Part shown: piece after piece, positions 1 to 8,181 of the stretch
Layout of the letters: the number at the start of each line of letters is the position of its first letter
Position numbering within the stretch: the stretch's first letter is position 1
Assembly: GCA_029261835.1 (NCBI GenBank)
Contig: JAJDAO010000047.1
Coordinates: forward strand, 119,748-183,747
Reading direction: 5' to 3'
DNA length: 64,000 nucleotides
Source of the DNA: Deltaproteobacteria bacterium
GTDB lineage: Bacteria; Myxococcota_A; UBA9160; UBA4427
Made by a program: the position numbers and the translations under genes
Notes under the pieces: generated by a model
Seen by the model: the letters and a program-made list of their open reading frames with translations, nothing else
Databases searched by the model: none
Told to the model about the DNA's origin: nothing

Positions 1-2
1 GC

Positions 3-437
3 CTCATCCTCTTCGAGTCGATGGCGATCAATCTCCACCTGGCGCGAACCTATGGGGCGGGCGGAATCTGGCCGGCAGACGAGGCGGATCAGTCTCGCGT
101 GATCCAGTGGAGCATCTGGGGCATGACCGAGGTCGAGCCCCCGCTGATGACCGTACTCATGAATCGCGCATTCCTGCCCGAGCCGCAGCGCGACGAGACC
201 AAGGCGGAAGCCGGTGAAGCGGGCTTGAAGGCTCCGCTCCAGGTCCTGGAGGACGTCCTCAAGGACCGCGACTACATCCTGGGATCGGAGTTCACCGCCG
301 CGGACCTCAACGTGCATTCGATTCTCTCCTGGGGCCCCGCCCTCGGGCGAATGGATGTGAGCGACACCGCGAGGCTGGCGCGCTGGCTCACCCGCTGTGG
401 CGAGCGCCCCTCCCTGGCGCGGGTCTATCCAAGCTGA
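3..437 (+). CDS. Glutathione S-transferase family protein, C-terminal part (cut by left edge)
   Basis: The reading frame is open from base 3, so the N-terminal thioredoxin-like domain lies outside the window. The first visible residues (LILFESMAINLHLA) match the end of the GST N-terminal domain, where a Glu-Ser pair binds the gamma-glutamyl part of glutathione. What follows is an all-helical C-terminal domain with a typical late segment (FTAADLNVHSIL, like the conserved AADI/L motif). The enzyme would be a cytosolic glutathione transferase or reductase-like protein; the substrate is unknown. The ATG at base 21 is internal to the domain and is not the true start. A second GST-family gene lies at 49838-50620. 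Confidence 0.8.
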   Translation, partial: LILFESMAINLHLARTYGAGGIWPADEADQSRVIQWSIWGMTEVEPPLMTVLMNRAFLPEPQRDETKAEAGEAGLKAPLQVLEDVLKDRDYILGSEFTAADLNVHSILSWGPALGRMDVSDTARLARWLTRCGERPSLARVYPS

Positions 438-588
438 CCGACATCGCCGCCTCCCGGCGCATTTCCGACCGTGCGGTTCTCGGCGGAGGCCCCTTCTTCG
501 GTGTTACGCTCTTCGACACAGTCGTCGACAGCAACCGGCCCCTCACGAACGGGCGGGCGTTTGCTGGCAGGGCGATCACGGGCCCCCC

Positions 589-606
589 TGAATGATTCGG
601 GCTAGC
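589..606 (-). repeat. Dispersed short motif, copy 1 (GCTAGCCCG-AT-ATTCA type)
   Basis: Read on the minus strand, this 18-base site matches the motif at 63914-63931 at 16 of 18 positions. A related 17-base version lies at 28349-28365. It sits in the 241-bp gap between the GST and CoA-transferase genes, where no gene or clear terminator is seen. Its nature is unknown; a short dispersed repeat or the footprint of a mobile element are options. Confidence 0.4.
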
Positions 607-678
607 CTGCCCGACTGCGGCGACTCGTCGGCGGGCGACATCGCGCTCACTTCGGAACTTCATTGGAGGTAGGGAGAA

Positions 679-3105
679 ATGCCTGAAGGCGCCTTGGCAG
701 GCACCAGGGTCATCGAACTCGGGCAGATGGTCTCAGCACCTTATTGCGGCAAGCTCTTCGCGGACTACGGTGCCGACGTCATCAAGGTCGAGCCGACACA
801 GCACGGAGACGCATCCCGACAGTGGGGACCGTTTCCAGATGATCGCCCGAATCTCGAGACCAGCGGCCTCTTCCACTTCCTCAATACCAACAAGCGGTCG
901 GTCGCGCTCGATGTCGACAGCGATTCGGGGCGAAGGGATCTTCTCGAACTCATCGCTGGCGCCGACGTGCTGATCGAGAACGAGCATCCGCGCCGCATGC
1001 GCGAATGGCGACTCGACTACGAGACGCTCTCACAGCGCAACCCCGACCTCGTGATGATCTCGGTCACACCGTTCGGACAGACGGGCCCCTACGCGGACTG
1101 GAACGGCTGCGACTTGAACGCCTTCCACCTCTCGGGCGCGAGCAGCCGCTATTGCGGTCGCCCAGGCGAATCGCCCCTCGAGCACGGCACCTTTGCAGCG
1201 GATTTCTTCGGCGCGGTCGCGGCCGCCGCCTGGGGGCTGGCGGCGACGCTCGGGCGGGGGCGGGTCGGTGGCGGGCAGCACGTCGATGTGTCGTGTGCCG
1301 AGGCCATCGCCGCGGCCTTCGTCGGCGGGCAGAACATCGGCGGCTACGCCCAGGACGGCAAGTTCGACAAGCGCACCGGTGTCGGCATGCCGCTCGGGGC
1401 CCCGGCCACCATCGTCCCGTGCAAGGACGGGCACGTCTGGATGCTGGCACTCGAGCCGGGCCAGTGGAACGGTCTCGCGCAGGTGATGGGCAACCCGGAC
1501 TGGATGCAGCTCGAGATGTTCCAAGACATGTTCTCGCGCGCGGAGAACGCCGACTTCATCTACCCCATGGTGCAGGAATGGACCATGGAACACGGCAAGA
1601 TGGACATCATGCAGCAGTGCCAGGCGGCGGGCTGCCCCATCACAGCGGTGTTCACAGTGCAGGAGGCGGCCGAGCATCCGCACCTCAAGGAGCGGGGGTA
1701 TCTGGTCGAGCTCGAACATCCGGCTCTCGGACGCTTCCGCAGCTTGGGAGCGCCCTTCAAGCTCTCCCGTACCCCGGGTGGCCCCGAACGGGCCGCCCCG
1801 ACTCTCGGCCAGCACAACCAAGAAGTGCTCGGCGAAGCTGCACCCGCGCGGCCGGTGACGAAGCGCGGGGCCTCGACTGGTGGCAACGGCGGCAAGCTTC
1901 CGCTCGACGGCGTGCGGGTGGCCAACTTCGGCTGGGTCTGGGCCGGGCCGGTCGTCGGCCAGACGCTCGGCTTTCTTGGGGCGGAGGTCTACAAGATCGA
2001 GTCGAGGGCTCGCGTCGACATGACGCGAACGCTCCCACCCTTTGCCGGCGGCGAGCGAGACCCCAACCGCAGTTTGTCGAATCACGCCTGCTGGGCGGGC
2101 AACGGCAGCGTGACGCTCAACCTGAAGAAGGAAGAGGCCCGCCAGCTCGCCCTCGAATTGATCGAGAAGTGCGACGTGGTCATCGAGAACTTCGGCCCCG
2201 GCGTGATGAATCAATTCGGGCTCAGCTACGAAGAGCTGGTGGCCGTCAAGCCGGACGTCGTGATGTTCTCGATGCCCGCGGCCGGCCTGTACGGACCGCT
2301 CAAGGATGTCCGCACCTACGGCTTGAGTCTCACCAGCACGACGGGACTCGACAGCCTGACGGGCTACATCGACGGCCCGCCCATCCCGGTAGAGAACGCC
2401 TTCTCCGACCCCTTCAATGGCATCTTCGGCGCCTACGCGATCCTCGCCGCGCTGGCGCATCGTGAGCGAACCGGCGAAGGCCAACACATCGATTTCTCGC
2501 AGCAGGAGGCGGTCATGCAGATGGTCGGCCCCGCCTTCATGGATTACGAGCTGAACGGCCGCGTGGCGGGCCCGATCGGAAACCGTCACCCACTGGCCGC
2601 CGCCGCTCCCCATGGTGTCTTCCCATGCGACGGCGATGATCGCTGGATCAGCATCGCGGTCAGCAGCCAGAGCGAGTGGGACATGCTGCGAGAGGCAATG
2701 CAGCATCCGGGCTGGGCCAATGCTGCCGAGTTCGCAACAGCGGAGCAGCGTTTACGCAATATCGAGTCACTTCACGAGAAGCTCGCCGCTTGGACCTCCG
2801 GCTTCGGCGACCGAGAGCTGGCGGAACGGCTGCAGAGCTTCGGCGTGGCCGCCGCACCGGTTCTCGACGTCTCCGACCTGCTGCACGATCCGCACTTCAA
2901 AGCACGCGGCACCTTCGTCGAGGTCGAGCACCCGCTCGGCTTTCGCGAGACCATCTACGGCGCCTACGTGAAGACGAGCCGAAGCCAGGCGCGCGTGCGA
3001 CCGGGTCCCTACATGGGCCAGGACAACGACCACGTATTCAAGGAGCTGCTCGGGCTCTCGCCGCAGCGCTACCAGGCACTGCAGGAGCAAGAGATCATCT
3101 ACTGA
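679..3105 (+). CDS. Double-domain family III CoA-transferase (CaiB/BaiF type)
   Basis: An 808-residue protein with two complete family III CoA-transferase units in tandem: about residues 5-390 and 410-800, joined by a short Gly/Thr/Ser-rich linker. Single enzymes of this family are about 400 residues and work as interlocked dimers, moving CoA between carboxylic acids through an aspartyl-CoA intermediate. Each half keeps the catalytic Asp 25 residues before the GxGQ element (AADFFG in the first half, FSDPFNG in the second), so both may be active. A GGAGG-like site precedes the ATG. The likely role is activation of a carboxylic acid, using acyl-CoA as donor; the substrate is unknown. A thioesterase follows 91 bp downstream. 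Confidence 0.92.
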   Translation: MPEGALAGTRVIELGQMVSAPYCGKLFADYGADVIKVEPTQHGDASRQWGPFPDDRPNLETSGLFHFLNTNKRSVALDVDSDSGRRDLLELIAGADVLIENEHPRRMREWRLDYETLSQRNPDLVMISVTPFGQTGPYADWNGCDLNAFHLSGASSRYCGRPGESPLEHGTFAADFFGAVAAAAWGLAATLGRGRVGGGQHVDVSCAEAIAAAFVGGQNIGGYAQDGKFDKRTGVGMPLGAPATIVPCKDGHVWMLALEPGQWNGLAQVMGNPDWMQLEMFQDMFSRAENADFIYPMVQEWTMEHGKMDIMQQCQAAGCPITAVFTVQEAAEHPHLKERGYLVELEHPALGRFRSLGAPFKLSRTPGGPERAAPTLGQHNQEVLGEAAPARPVTKRGASTGGNGGKLPLDGVRVANFGWVWAGPVVGQTLGFLGAEVYKIESRARVDMTRTLPPFAGGERDPNRSLSNHACWAGNGSVTLNLKKEEARQLALELIEKCDVVIENFGPGVMNQFGLSYEELVAVKPDVVMFSMPAAGLYGPLKDVRTYGLSLTSTTGLDSLTGYIDGPPIPVENAFSDPFNGIFGAYAILAALAHRERTGEGQHIDFSQQEAVMQMVGPAFMDYELNGRVAGPIGNRHPLAAAAPHGVFPCDGDDRWISIAVSSQSEWDMLREAMQHPGWANAAEFATAEQRLRNIESLHEKLAAWTSGFGDRELAERLQSFGVAAAPVLDVSDLLHDPHFKARGTFVEVEHPLGFRETIYGAYVKTSRSQARVRPGPYMGQDNDHVFKELLGLSPQRYQALQEQEIIY

Positions 3106-3196
3106 AGCGTCTCACCGCCCGACGGGCGCCGCACCCGCCTCCCAGTCGAGCGACCTCGCGTCGGCTCGGAAGCAAGACGAGCAACACGAGAAGAGA

Positions 3197-3913
3197 GTGA
3201 CCAAGCAGAATCACATTCTGGAACGCATCAAGGGCTACCACGAGAAGCTCGAGCGGGCGCCCGGGACCTGGCCGGCGAAGCGGAAGCTGGCGGCGGCGGT
3301 ACGAGAGCTGATGGACTGCCTCTGCGCCACCGACGCCTCCGAAGAGGAGCTGCTCACCATCGCCGCCCAGGTCGAGAGCAGCGCGCGTCGCTTCTCAGGC
3401 CAGCCCCGCATGACGAACCCCCCTGGCATCGCCGAGGGATCGTTGGCGGGCGGCATGGAGATGTTCATGGACCGGAGCCCGATGGTCGGCCTGGCCAACC
3501 CGATCGCCCCCCCCGTGACACTCGAGCCCGACCTTCAGGCCAAGGTCGTGCACGGAAGCGTAACCTTCGGAAACGCCTACGAGGGGGCGCCGGGATGTGC
3601 GCATGGCGGCTACGTGGCGGCCGTCTTCGACGAGGCCCTGGGACTCGCCTGCATCTTCTCCGGCGGCCCCGGCATGACGGGCGAGATCAAGATCAGCTAC
3701 CGCAAGCCGACCCCGACCAGGCTGCCGCTCCGCATCGAGGCCCGCTTCGACCGCATGGAAGGCCGGAAAATCTACACCTCGGGCGAGCTCTACGCGGACG
3801 AACTGTTGGTCGCCGAGTCGTCGGGCCTCTTCATCTCGATAAACCGGGAGAAATTCACCGCGCTGCGAGAGGCTCAGCTCAAACGCCAGCAGGCCGCCGA
3901 TCCGGAGGGCTGA
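3197..3913 (+). CDS. PaaI-type hot-dog fold thioesterase
   Basis: A 238-residue protein starting at GTG. The C-terminal half (about 115-225) has the acyl-CoA thioesterase signature: the HGG turn (CAHGGYVAAVFDE), where the Asp/Glu is the usual catalytic carboxylate, followed by strands ending ISYRKPTPTRLPL. The N-terminal 100 residues are helical and not recognised. It probably hydrolyses an acyl-CoA, which fits its place directly after a CoA-transferase: together they could adjust or recycle the CoA pool of one pathway. The start is set by the nearby purine-rich site (GAAGAGA) and by the lack of an in-frame ATG upstream. Confidence 0.8.
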   Translation: MTKQNHILERIKGYHEKLERAPGTWPAKRKLAAAVRELMDCLCATDASEEELLTIAAQVESSARRFSGQPRMTNPPGIAEGSLAGGMEMFMDRSPMVGLANPIAPPVTLEPDLQAKVVHGSVTFGNAYEGAPGCAHGGYVAAVFDEALGLACIFSGGPGMTGEIKISYRKPTPTRLPLRIEARFDRMEGRKIYTSGELYADELLVAESSGLFISINREKFTALREAQLKRQQAADPEG

Positions 3914-4031
3914 CGGGCTCCGCCGGACCCGGCTGAGAGACCTTCTCGCCGGCTGTTCCGGTGAGGCCCACATCCCGCTTTCTTTCTCCCCCACACCGGC
4001 GTACGCTGATGGCGGGAAGGAGGTACGCGCG

Positions 4032-4589
4032 ATGAAGATCCGCTCTCTACTCCTCTCGCTGGCTGTGCTCCCGCTGGCGATTTCCTGTGGCCCGGGCACA
4101 CCACCCGAGGCAGCGACCGGTGACGTCACGGTCTCCGGACGCTACGACGTCAAGGGCACGACGGTCGCCGTCGGCGGCGGCGAGAAGCGAAAGATCGCCG
4201 GGACGGTTGTGCTGCTTCGCGATGGAGATCGCTACAACGCGACCTTCGAGCTCAAGACGACCTATCCCAGCCAGGGCATCGAGATGGACGCCGACGTGAT
4301 CGGAACCGGCGAGGGAGCCGTCGACGGAAACAAACTCTCGGGCAGCGCCGAAACGCAGCTCGTGATCTCTTCCGTCCCCGGCATCGATACGGGCTTCGCC
4401 TTCATGCCACGCGCCGTCACGACTCGCCTCATCTCGACTTCGGCCGCCGAGCTCGGGCCGGACGGTTCGATCGCGATCGAGATCAGCAACGAGGCAGCCG
4501 AGGACCAGGCCTATGCCCCGACGCGCACGCGCCTGACCGGCAGGTGGATCGGCGATGCCGGAGCGCCGGACGTCGCCGCGCAGGAGTAA
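4032..4589 (+). CDS. Predicted lipoprotein of unknown function
   Basis: A 185-residue protein with a clear lipoprotein signal: a basic start (MKIR), a hydrophobic stretch and a lipobox ending LAISC, so Cys19 would be lipidated and anchor the protein to the membrane. The mature part is beta-rich without cysteines or catalytic motifs; regular alternating segments suggest a small beta-sandwich or barrel. AAGGAGG lies about 9 bases before the ATG. It lies 48 bp before the amidotransferase gene on the same strand. No family was recognised. Confidence 0.7.
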   Translation: MKIRSLLLSLAVLPLAISCGPGTPPEAATGDVTVSGRYDVKGTTVAVGGGEKRKIAGTVVLLRDGDRYNATFELKTTYPSQGIEMDADVIGTGEGAVDGNKLSGSAETQLVISSVPGIDTGFAFMPRAVTTRLISTSAAELGPDGSIAIEISNEAAEDQAYAPTRTRLTGRWIGDAGAPDVAAQE

Positions 4590-4637
4590 CGGCGCGTAGA
4601 CGGCGGCGAGTGCGGCGAACGGGGGAGTTGTATCCGG

Positions 4638-6542
4638 ATGTGTGGTATCGCCGGTCTGATGGGACTGCAGCGACGACCCATCGACGCCGAAATCGTCCGC
4701 CGGATGTGCGCGACTCTGATCCACCGCGGGCCCGATGACGAGGGACTGGAGCAGCCAAGCCCGCACATCGCGCTCGGACATCGCCGCCTCTCGATCATCG
4801 ATATCGCCGGTGGACACCAGCCCATGTGCAACGAGGACCGCAGCGTCTGGGTCACGTTCAACGGCGAGATATTCAACTATCGGGAGCTTCGCCAGGAGCT
4901 GAAGAGCAAGGGACACCGCTTCGAGACGAGCTCCGATACCGAAGTCATCGTCCATCTCTACGAAGAGCACGGCACGCACTGCGTCGAGCGGCTGAACGGA
5001 CAGTTCGCATTCGCCCTGTGGGACGGCGAACGTCTCTTCTGTGCCAGGGATCCGATCGGGATCAAGCCTCTCTACTACTGCGCGGCTGGCGACCACTTCG
5101 CATTCGCTTCCGAGCCTCGCGCGTTCTTCGCGATTCCGGGCTTCGATCCGTCCCCGGACACGAACGCGCTCTTACTGTACTTCCGCTACCACTACATCCC
5201 GTCGCCGCACAGCGCATACGAGAAGATCAGCAAGCTCCGCCCTGGCGAGCGCCTCACCATCGAACGAGACGGAAGGCTGCAGCTGGAGCGCTACTGGGAC
5301 CTCGCGTCCGATCCGGTCGAAGACCTCGAGGATCTCGCAGCCTGCCGTGATGCGCTTCGCGAGAAGCTCGGCGCCGCAGTCGAGCGGCAGATGGTCGCCG
5401 ATTTTCCGGTCGGTGCTTTTCTCAGCGGCGGAATCGATTCGTCCAGCATCGTCTCGCTGATGCAGCGCGGCTCGAACGATCGGATCAAGACGTTCACGAT
5501 CGGTTTTCCCGAGAAGGACGAGCGACCCGAGGCTCGAGCGGTGGCGAGCTGGGTCGGCGTCGATCACCTCGACTCGCTCTTCGATCACGGGTCTGCGGCC
5601 GGCGTGCTTCCCGATCTACTCGACCAGATCGACGAGCCGCTCGGTGATTCCTCCCTCCTCGCCACCTATGCGGTCTCACTTCTCACACGACCGCATACCA
5701 AGGTGGCGCTCTCCGGCGACGGCGGTGACGAGCTCCATGCCGGCTACGATCGACACCATCGAGTGGTGCAATCGCTGCGGGCTCCCTCCCTCCTGCGGCC
5801 GGCCTGGAGCTGGCTGGGCAGACATCTATACACGAACCCCAACCCAGCCGGCTGGCATGCACTCGATCCGCGCTCCGATCGCCGTTGGCCGGAGAGAATC
5901 CTCGAGGAGCTCGAGGATTCGAGGCACAGCGAACTCTGCGGGCCGGCGCTCAGGGAAGCGGCGTCCACGAGGAAGGCGGATCCCATCAGAGAGGAGATCG
6001 AGCGCTACGCGCATCTGCCGGCGCTTTCGCAAGTTCTGGCGGTCGACATGCAGACGAACCTGTCGGATCGGCTCCTCGCCAAGGTCGACCGTGCCAGCAT
6101 GCGTGCCTCTCTGGAGGTTCGCGTGCCGTTCCTGGACATCGAGTCCGTTCGCTTCGCGTTTCGACTGGCTCCAGCGCTTCGCCTTCACGGCCGCCAGACC
6201 AAAGGCCTGCTGCGAGACACCATGGCGGGGGCTCTGCCTCCGTCGGTCTTCGCCGGAAAGAAGCGCGGTTTCGGCCCGCCCCTCAAGCACTGGTTCGCGA
6301 AGGAGCTGCGCGGCTTCGTGCAAGAGCGCCTGTGCGACTCCGTGGCTGTGAAGCAAGGGATCTTGAGCCGGCGCGGCCTCGACTCGCTGCTGGCCGGGAG
6401 ACGCAACGGCAGGATCGACGGGCCGGGAGTCTGGCGCGTCCTCGTGCTGGAGACGTGGCTGCGCGCCAGCCAGGAGAGGCGCTTCGCCCCGATCCCCGTC
6501 GACAGACATGAAGCCGTCAGCTCGATGTCGTCTGCTCCGTGA
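4638..6542 (+). CDS. Asparagine synthase (glutamine-hydrolysing) family amidotransferase
   Basis: A 634-residue class II glutamine amidotransferase. The protein begins MCGIAG, so Cys2 is the N-terminal nucleophile that hydrolyses glutamine after Met removal; the HRGPD and NGEIFNY motifs follow. The synthetase domain (from about residue 235) has the ATP-pyrophosphatase loop FLSGGIDSSS. At this length it fits the amidotransferases that accompany surface-glycan and exosortase-type clusters as well as true AsnB, so the acceptor may be a sugar or peptide and not aspartate. The nearby polysaccharide operon supports a surface role, but this is inference. The last 26 bases overlap the convergent acyltransferase gene. 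Confidence 0.9.
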   Translation: MCGIAGLMGLQRRPIDAEIVRRMCATLIHRGPDDEGLEQPSPHIALGHRRLSIIDIAGGHQPMCNEDRSVWVTFNGEIFNYRELRQELKSKGHRFETSSDTEVIVHLYEEHGTHCVERLNGQFAFALWDGERLFCARDPIGIKPLYYCAAGDHFAFASEPRAFFAIPGFDPSPDTNALLLYFRYHYIPSPHSAYEKISKLRPGERLTIERDGRLQLERYWDLASDPVEDLEDLAACRDALREKLGAAVERQMVADFPVGAFLSGGIDSSSIVSLMQRGSNDRIKTFTIGFPEKDERPEARAVASWVGVDHLDSLFDHGSAAGVLPDLLDQIDEPLGDSSLLATYAVSLLTRPHTKVALSGDGGDELHAGYDRHHRVVQSLRAPSLLRPAWSWLGRHLYTNPNPAGWHALDPRSDRRWPERILEELEDSRHSELCGPALREAASTRKADPIREEIERYAHLPALSQVLAVDMQTNLSDRLLAKVDRASMRASLEVRVPFLDIESVRFAFRLAPALRLHGRQTKGLLRDTMAGALPPSVFAGKKRGFGPPLKHWFAKELRGFVQERLCDSVAVKQGILSRRGLDSLLAGRRNGRIDGPGVWRVLVLETWLRASQERRFAPIPVDRHEAVSSMSSAP

Positions 6543-7974
6543 CAGCGGGCGCTTCCGTCTCAGAACGGCTGACGCCGGCCGCCTCGCTCAGCTGCCAGAA
6601 GGCGGCCTCGACGCCTTTGCGGAAGTTTACGAGGTCGGGCACCAGTGCGTAGTCGGCATTGAAGCCCCAGCACATCTGACCGTCGTAGCTGAAGATCGCA
6701 ACGCCGAGACCGGTGTTGGGCAGCAGCGGCACCTGCGGAAACGACTGGAGCAGCTTGGCGCCGAGGAAGTAGAGCGGAAACTGCGGACCCGGCACGTTCG
6801 TCACGATCATGTTGATGGGCCCCGACGCAGCGCGCGCACCCAGCGATAGCAGAGCGCCGGGGCTGAGCTCCGCCATCGCCATCATCATCTCCACGCCCAG
6901 CGCCTGGCGGGATTCCTTCAGCTCCTGGGTCATGCGATGCAGTGCCGCGAGGCGTTCGAGCGGGTCCTCCTCCGCCACCGGCAGACGAATGATCCATGCC
7001 GAGACGCGGTTGCCGAGCGCGGTCCTTTCGTCGTCCTGCCGAACACTGACCGGTGCAGAGACCCGGAAGTCCACACCATCCGGTCGAACGCGCCGGCGAA
7101 TCAGGAATTCTCTGACCGCACCGGATACCGTCGTCAGCACGACATCGTTCACCGTGCAGCCCAATGCCTTTCGCACCTTCTTGACAGCATCGAGCGGCAG
7201 GGTGAGCCAGTCGAAACGACGATGGGGCCCGATCGAACCGTTCAGCGGGGTCTCCGAGGGAGATCTCACGGCCCATCCCATCAGCTCGCCGACGGCGCGC
7301 ATGCGAATGGCCATCTCGCGGCGGAGATCTTCGGACTCTCTTCTGAACTGCTGAAAGCCGCGGATCGCCTTGAAGGGCAAGAGCGCTCGGCGAATCGCTT
7401 CGTGGCGTACGAGTTCGGCCCCGGACGGTGCAGGCCGGGCGATATAGGTGGGCACGTCGTGTGGGATTCTTCGTTGGGGATTCGCCGACATCAGGATCTG
7501 CGCGAGGTCGACACCCGACTGACCGTCGAGCATGCAGTGGTGCATCTTGGCGATCATCGCGAAGCGATCGCCCTCGAGCCCCTCGACGATCCACATCTCC
7601 CACAGCGGCCTGGCACGGTCGAGCGGGTGCGCCATGATGCGGGCGGAGAGCCGCTTGAGCTGGTCCATGCCGCCCGGCCGAGGCAGAGCACTGTGGCGTA
7701 CGTGGTAGTCGAGGTTGAAGTCCCGGTCGTCCACCCAGACCGGCATGCCGGCAAGCGGAATCCAGTCGAGCTTCTGACGGTAACGAGGGATGAGGTGCAG
7801 CACCGCCTCGATCGACCGTTTGATGGCGGAGAAGTCGATCCCGCCCGTCTCGCTCTGCAGCGCGCCCGCTTCGTAGATCTGAGTGGCGGCAATGTGCATG
7901 TGGACATTGCCCTTCTCGAAGACCAGAAAAGAGGCGTCTTGCGCGCTGAGCCGATCGTACTTGAAGTGGACCAT
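6517..7974 (-). CDS. Wax ester synthase / diacylglycerol acyltransferase (WS/DGAT)
   Basis: A 485-residue member of the bacterial WS/DGAT family, which uses acyl-CoA to make wax esters or triacylglycerol for storage. The active-site motif HHxxxDG is intact at His145-His146 (MHHCMLDGQSG). The opening (DRLSAQDASFLVFE) and the late ITNVPGP-like element (MIVTNVPGPQFPLYF) are typical. I start it at the ATG at 7974, preceded by GGGGGA; the frame runs 23 codons further upstream, but that extension is not family-like. Its end overlaps the amidotransferase gene tail to tail. It suggests that the host stores neutral lipids made from the acyl-CoAs of its catabolic pathways. Confidence 0.92.
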   Translation of the reverse strand: MVHFKYDRLSAQDASFLVFEKGNVHMHIAATQIYEAGALQSETGGIDFSAIKRSIEAVLHLIPRYRQKLDWIPLAGMPVWVDDRDFNLDYHVRHSALPRPGGMDQLKRLSARIMAHPLDRARPLWEMWIVEGLEGDRFAMIAKMHHCMLDGQSGVDLAQILMSANPQRRIPHDVPTYIARPAPSGAELVRHEAIRRALLPFKAIRGFQQFRRESEDLRREMAIRMRAVGELMGWAVRSPSETPLNGSIGPHRRFDWLTLPLDAVKKVRKALGCTVNDVVLTTVSGAVREFLIRRRVRPDGVDFRVSAPVSVRQDDERTALGNRVSAWIIRLPVAEEDPLERLAALHRMTQELKESRQALGVEMMMAMAELSPGALLSLGARAASGPINMIVTNVPGPQFPLYFLGAKLLQSFPQVPLLPNTGLGVAIFSYDGQMCWGFNADYALVPDLVNFRKGVEAAFWQLSEAAGVSRSETEAPAVTEQTTSS

Positions 7975-8181
7975 CTTCTGCCGTCCCCCATGACCACGAT
8001 AGCGCCTTTCGCCTGAGACTGTAGAACGCCCGTCGCAGTGCACAAGAAGCGACCGACCTGTGATCCGACGCGAATCGCGCAGCCTCAGCGGAACAGTGCT
8101 CAGTCTGGCAAATCAAGCTGGCAACGTTCGTCGCCGATTCATCATTGGATCGGTCGCAACAGGTAGCTCGGATTCCACTCA

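Noticed and set aside
1030..2706. A 558-codon minus-strand frame
   Set aside because: Antisense to the double CoA-transferase, rich in Arg/His/Asp as shadow frames are, with no ribosome-binding site or family likeness.
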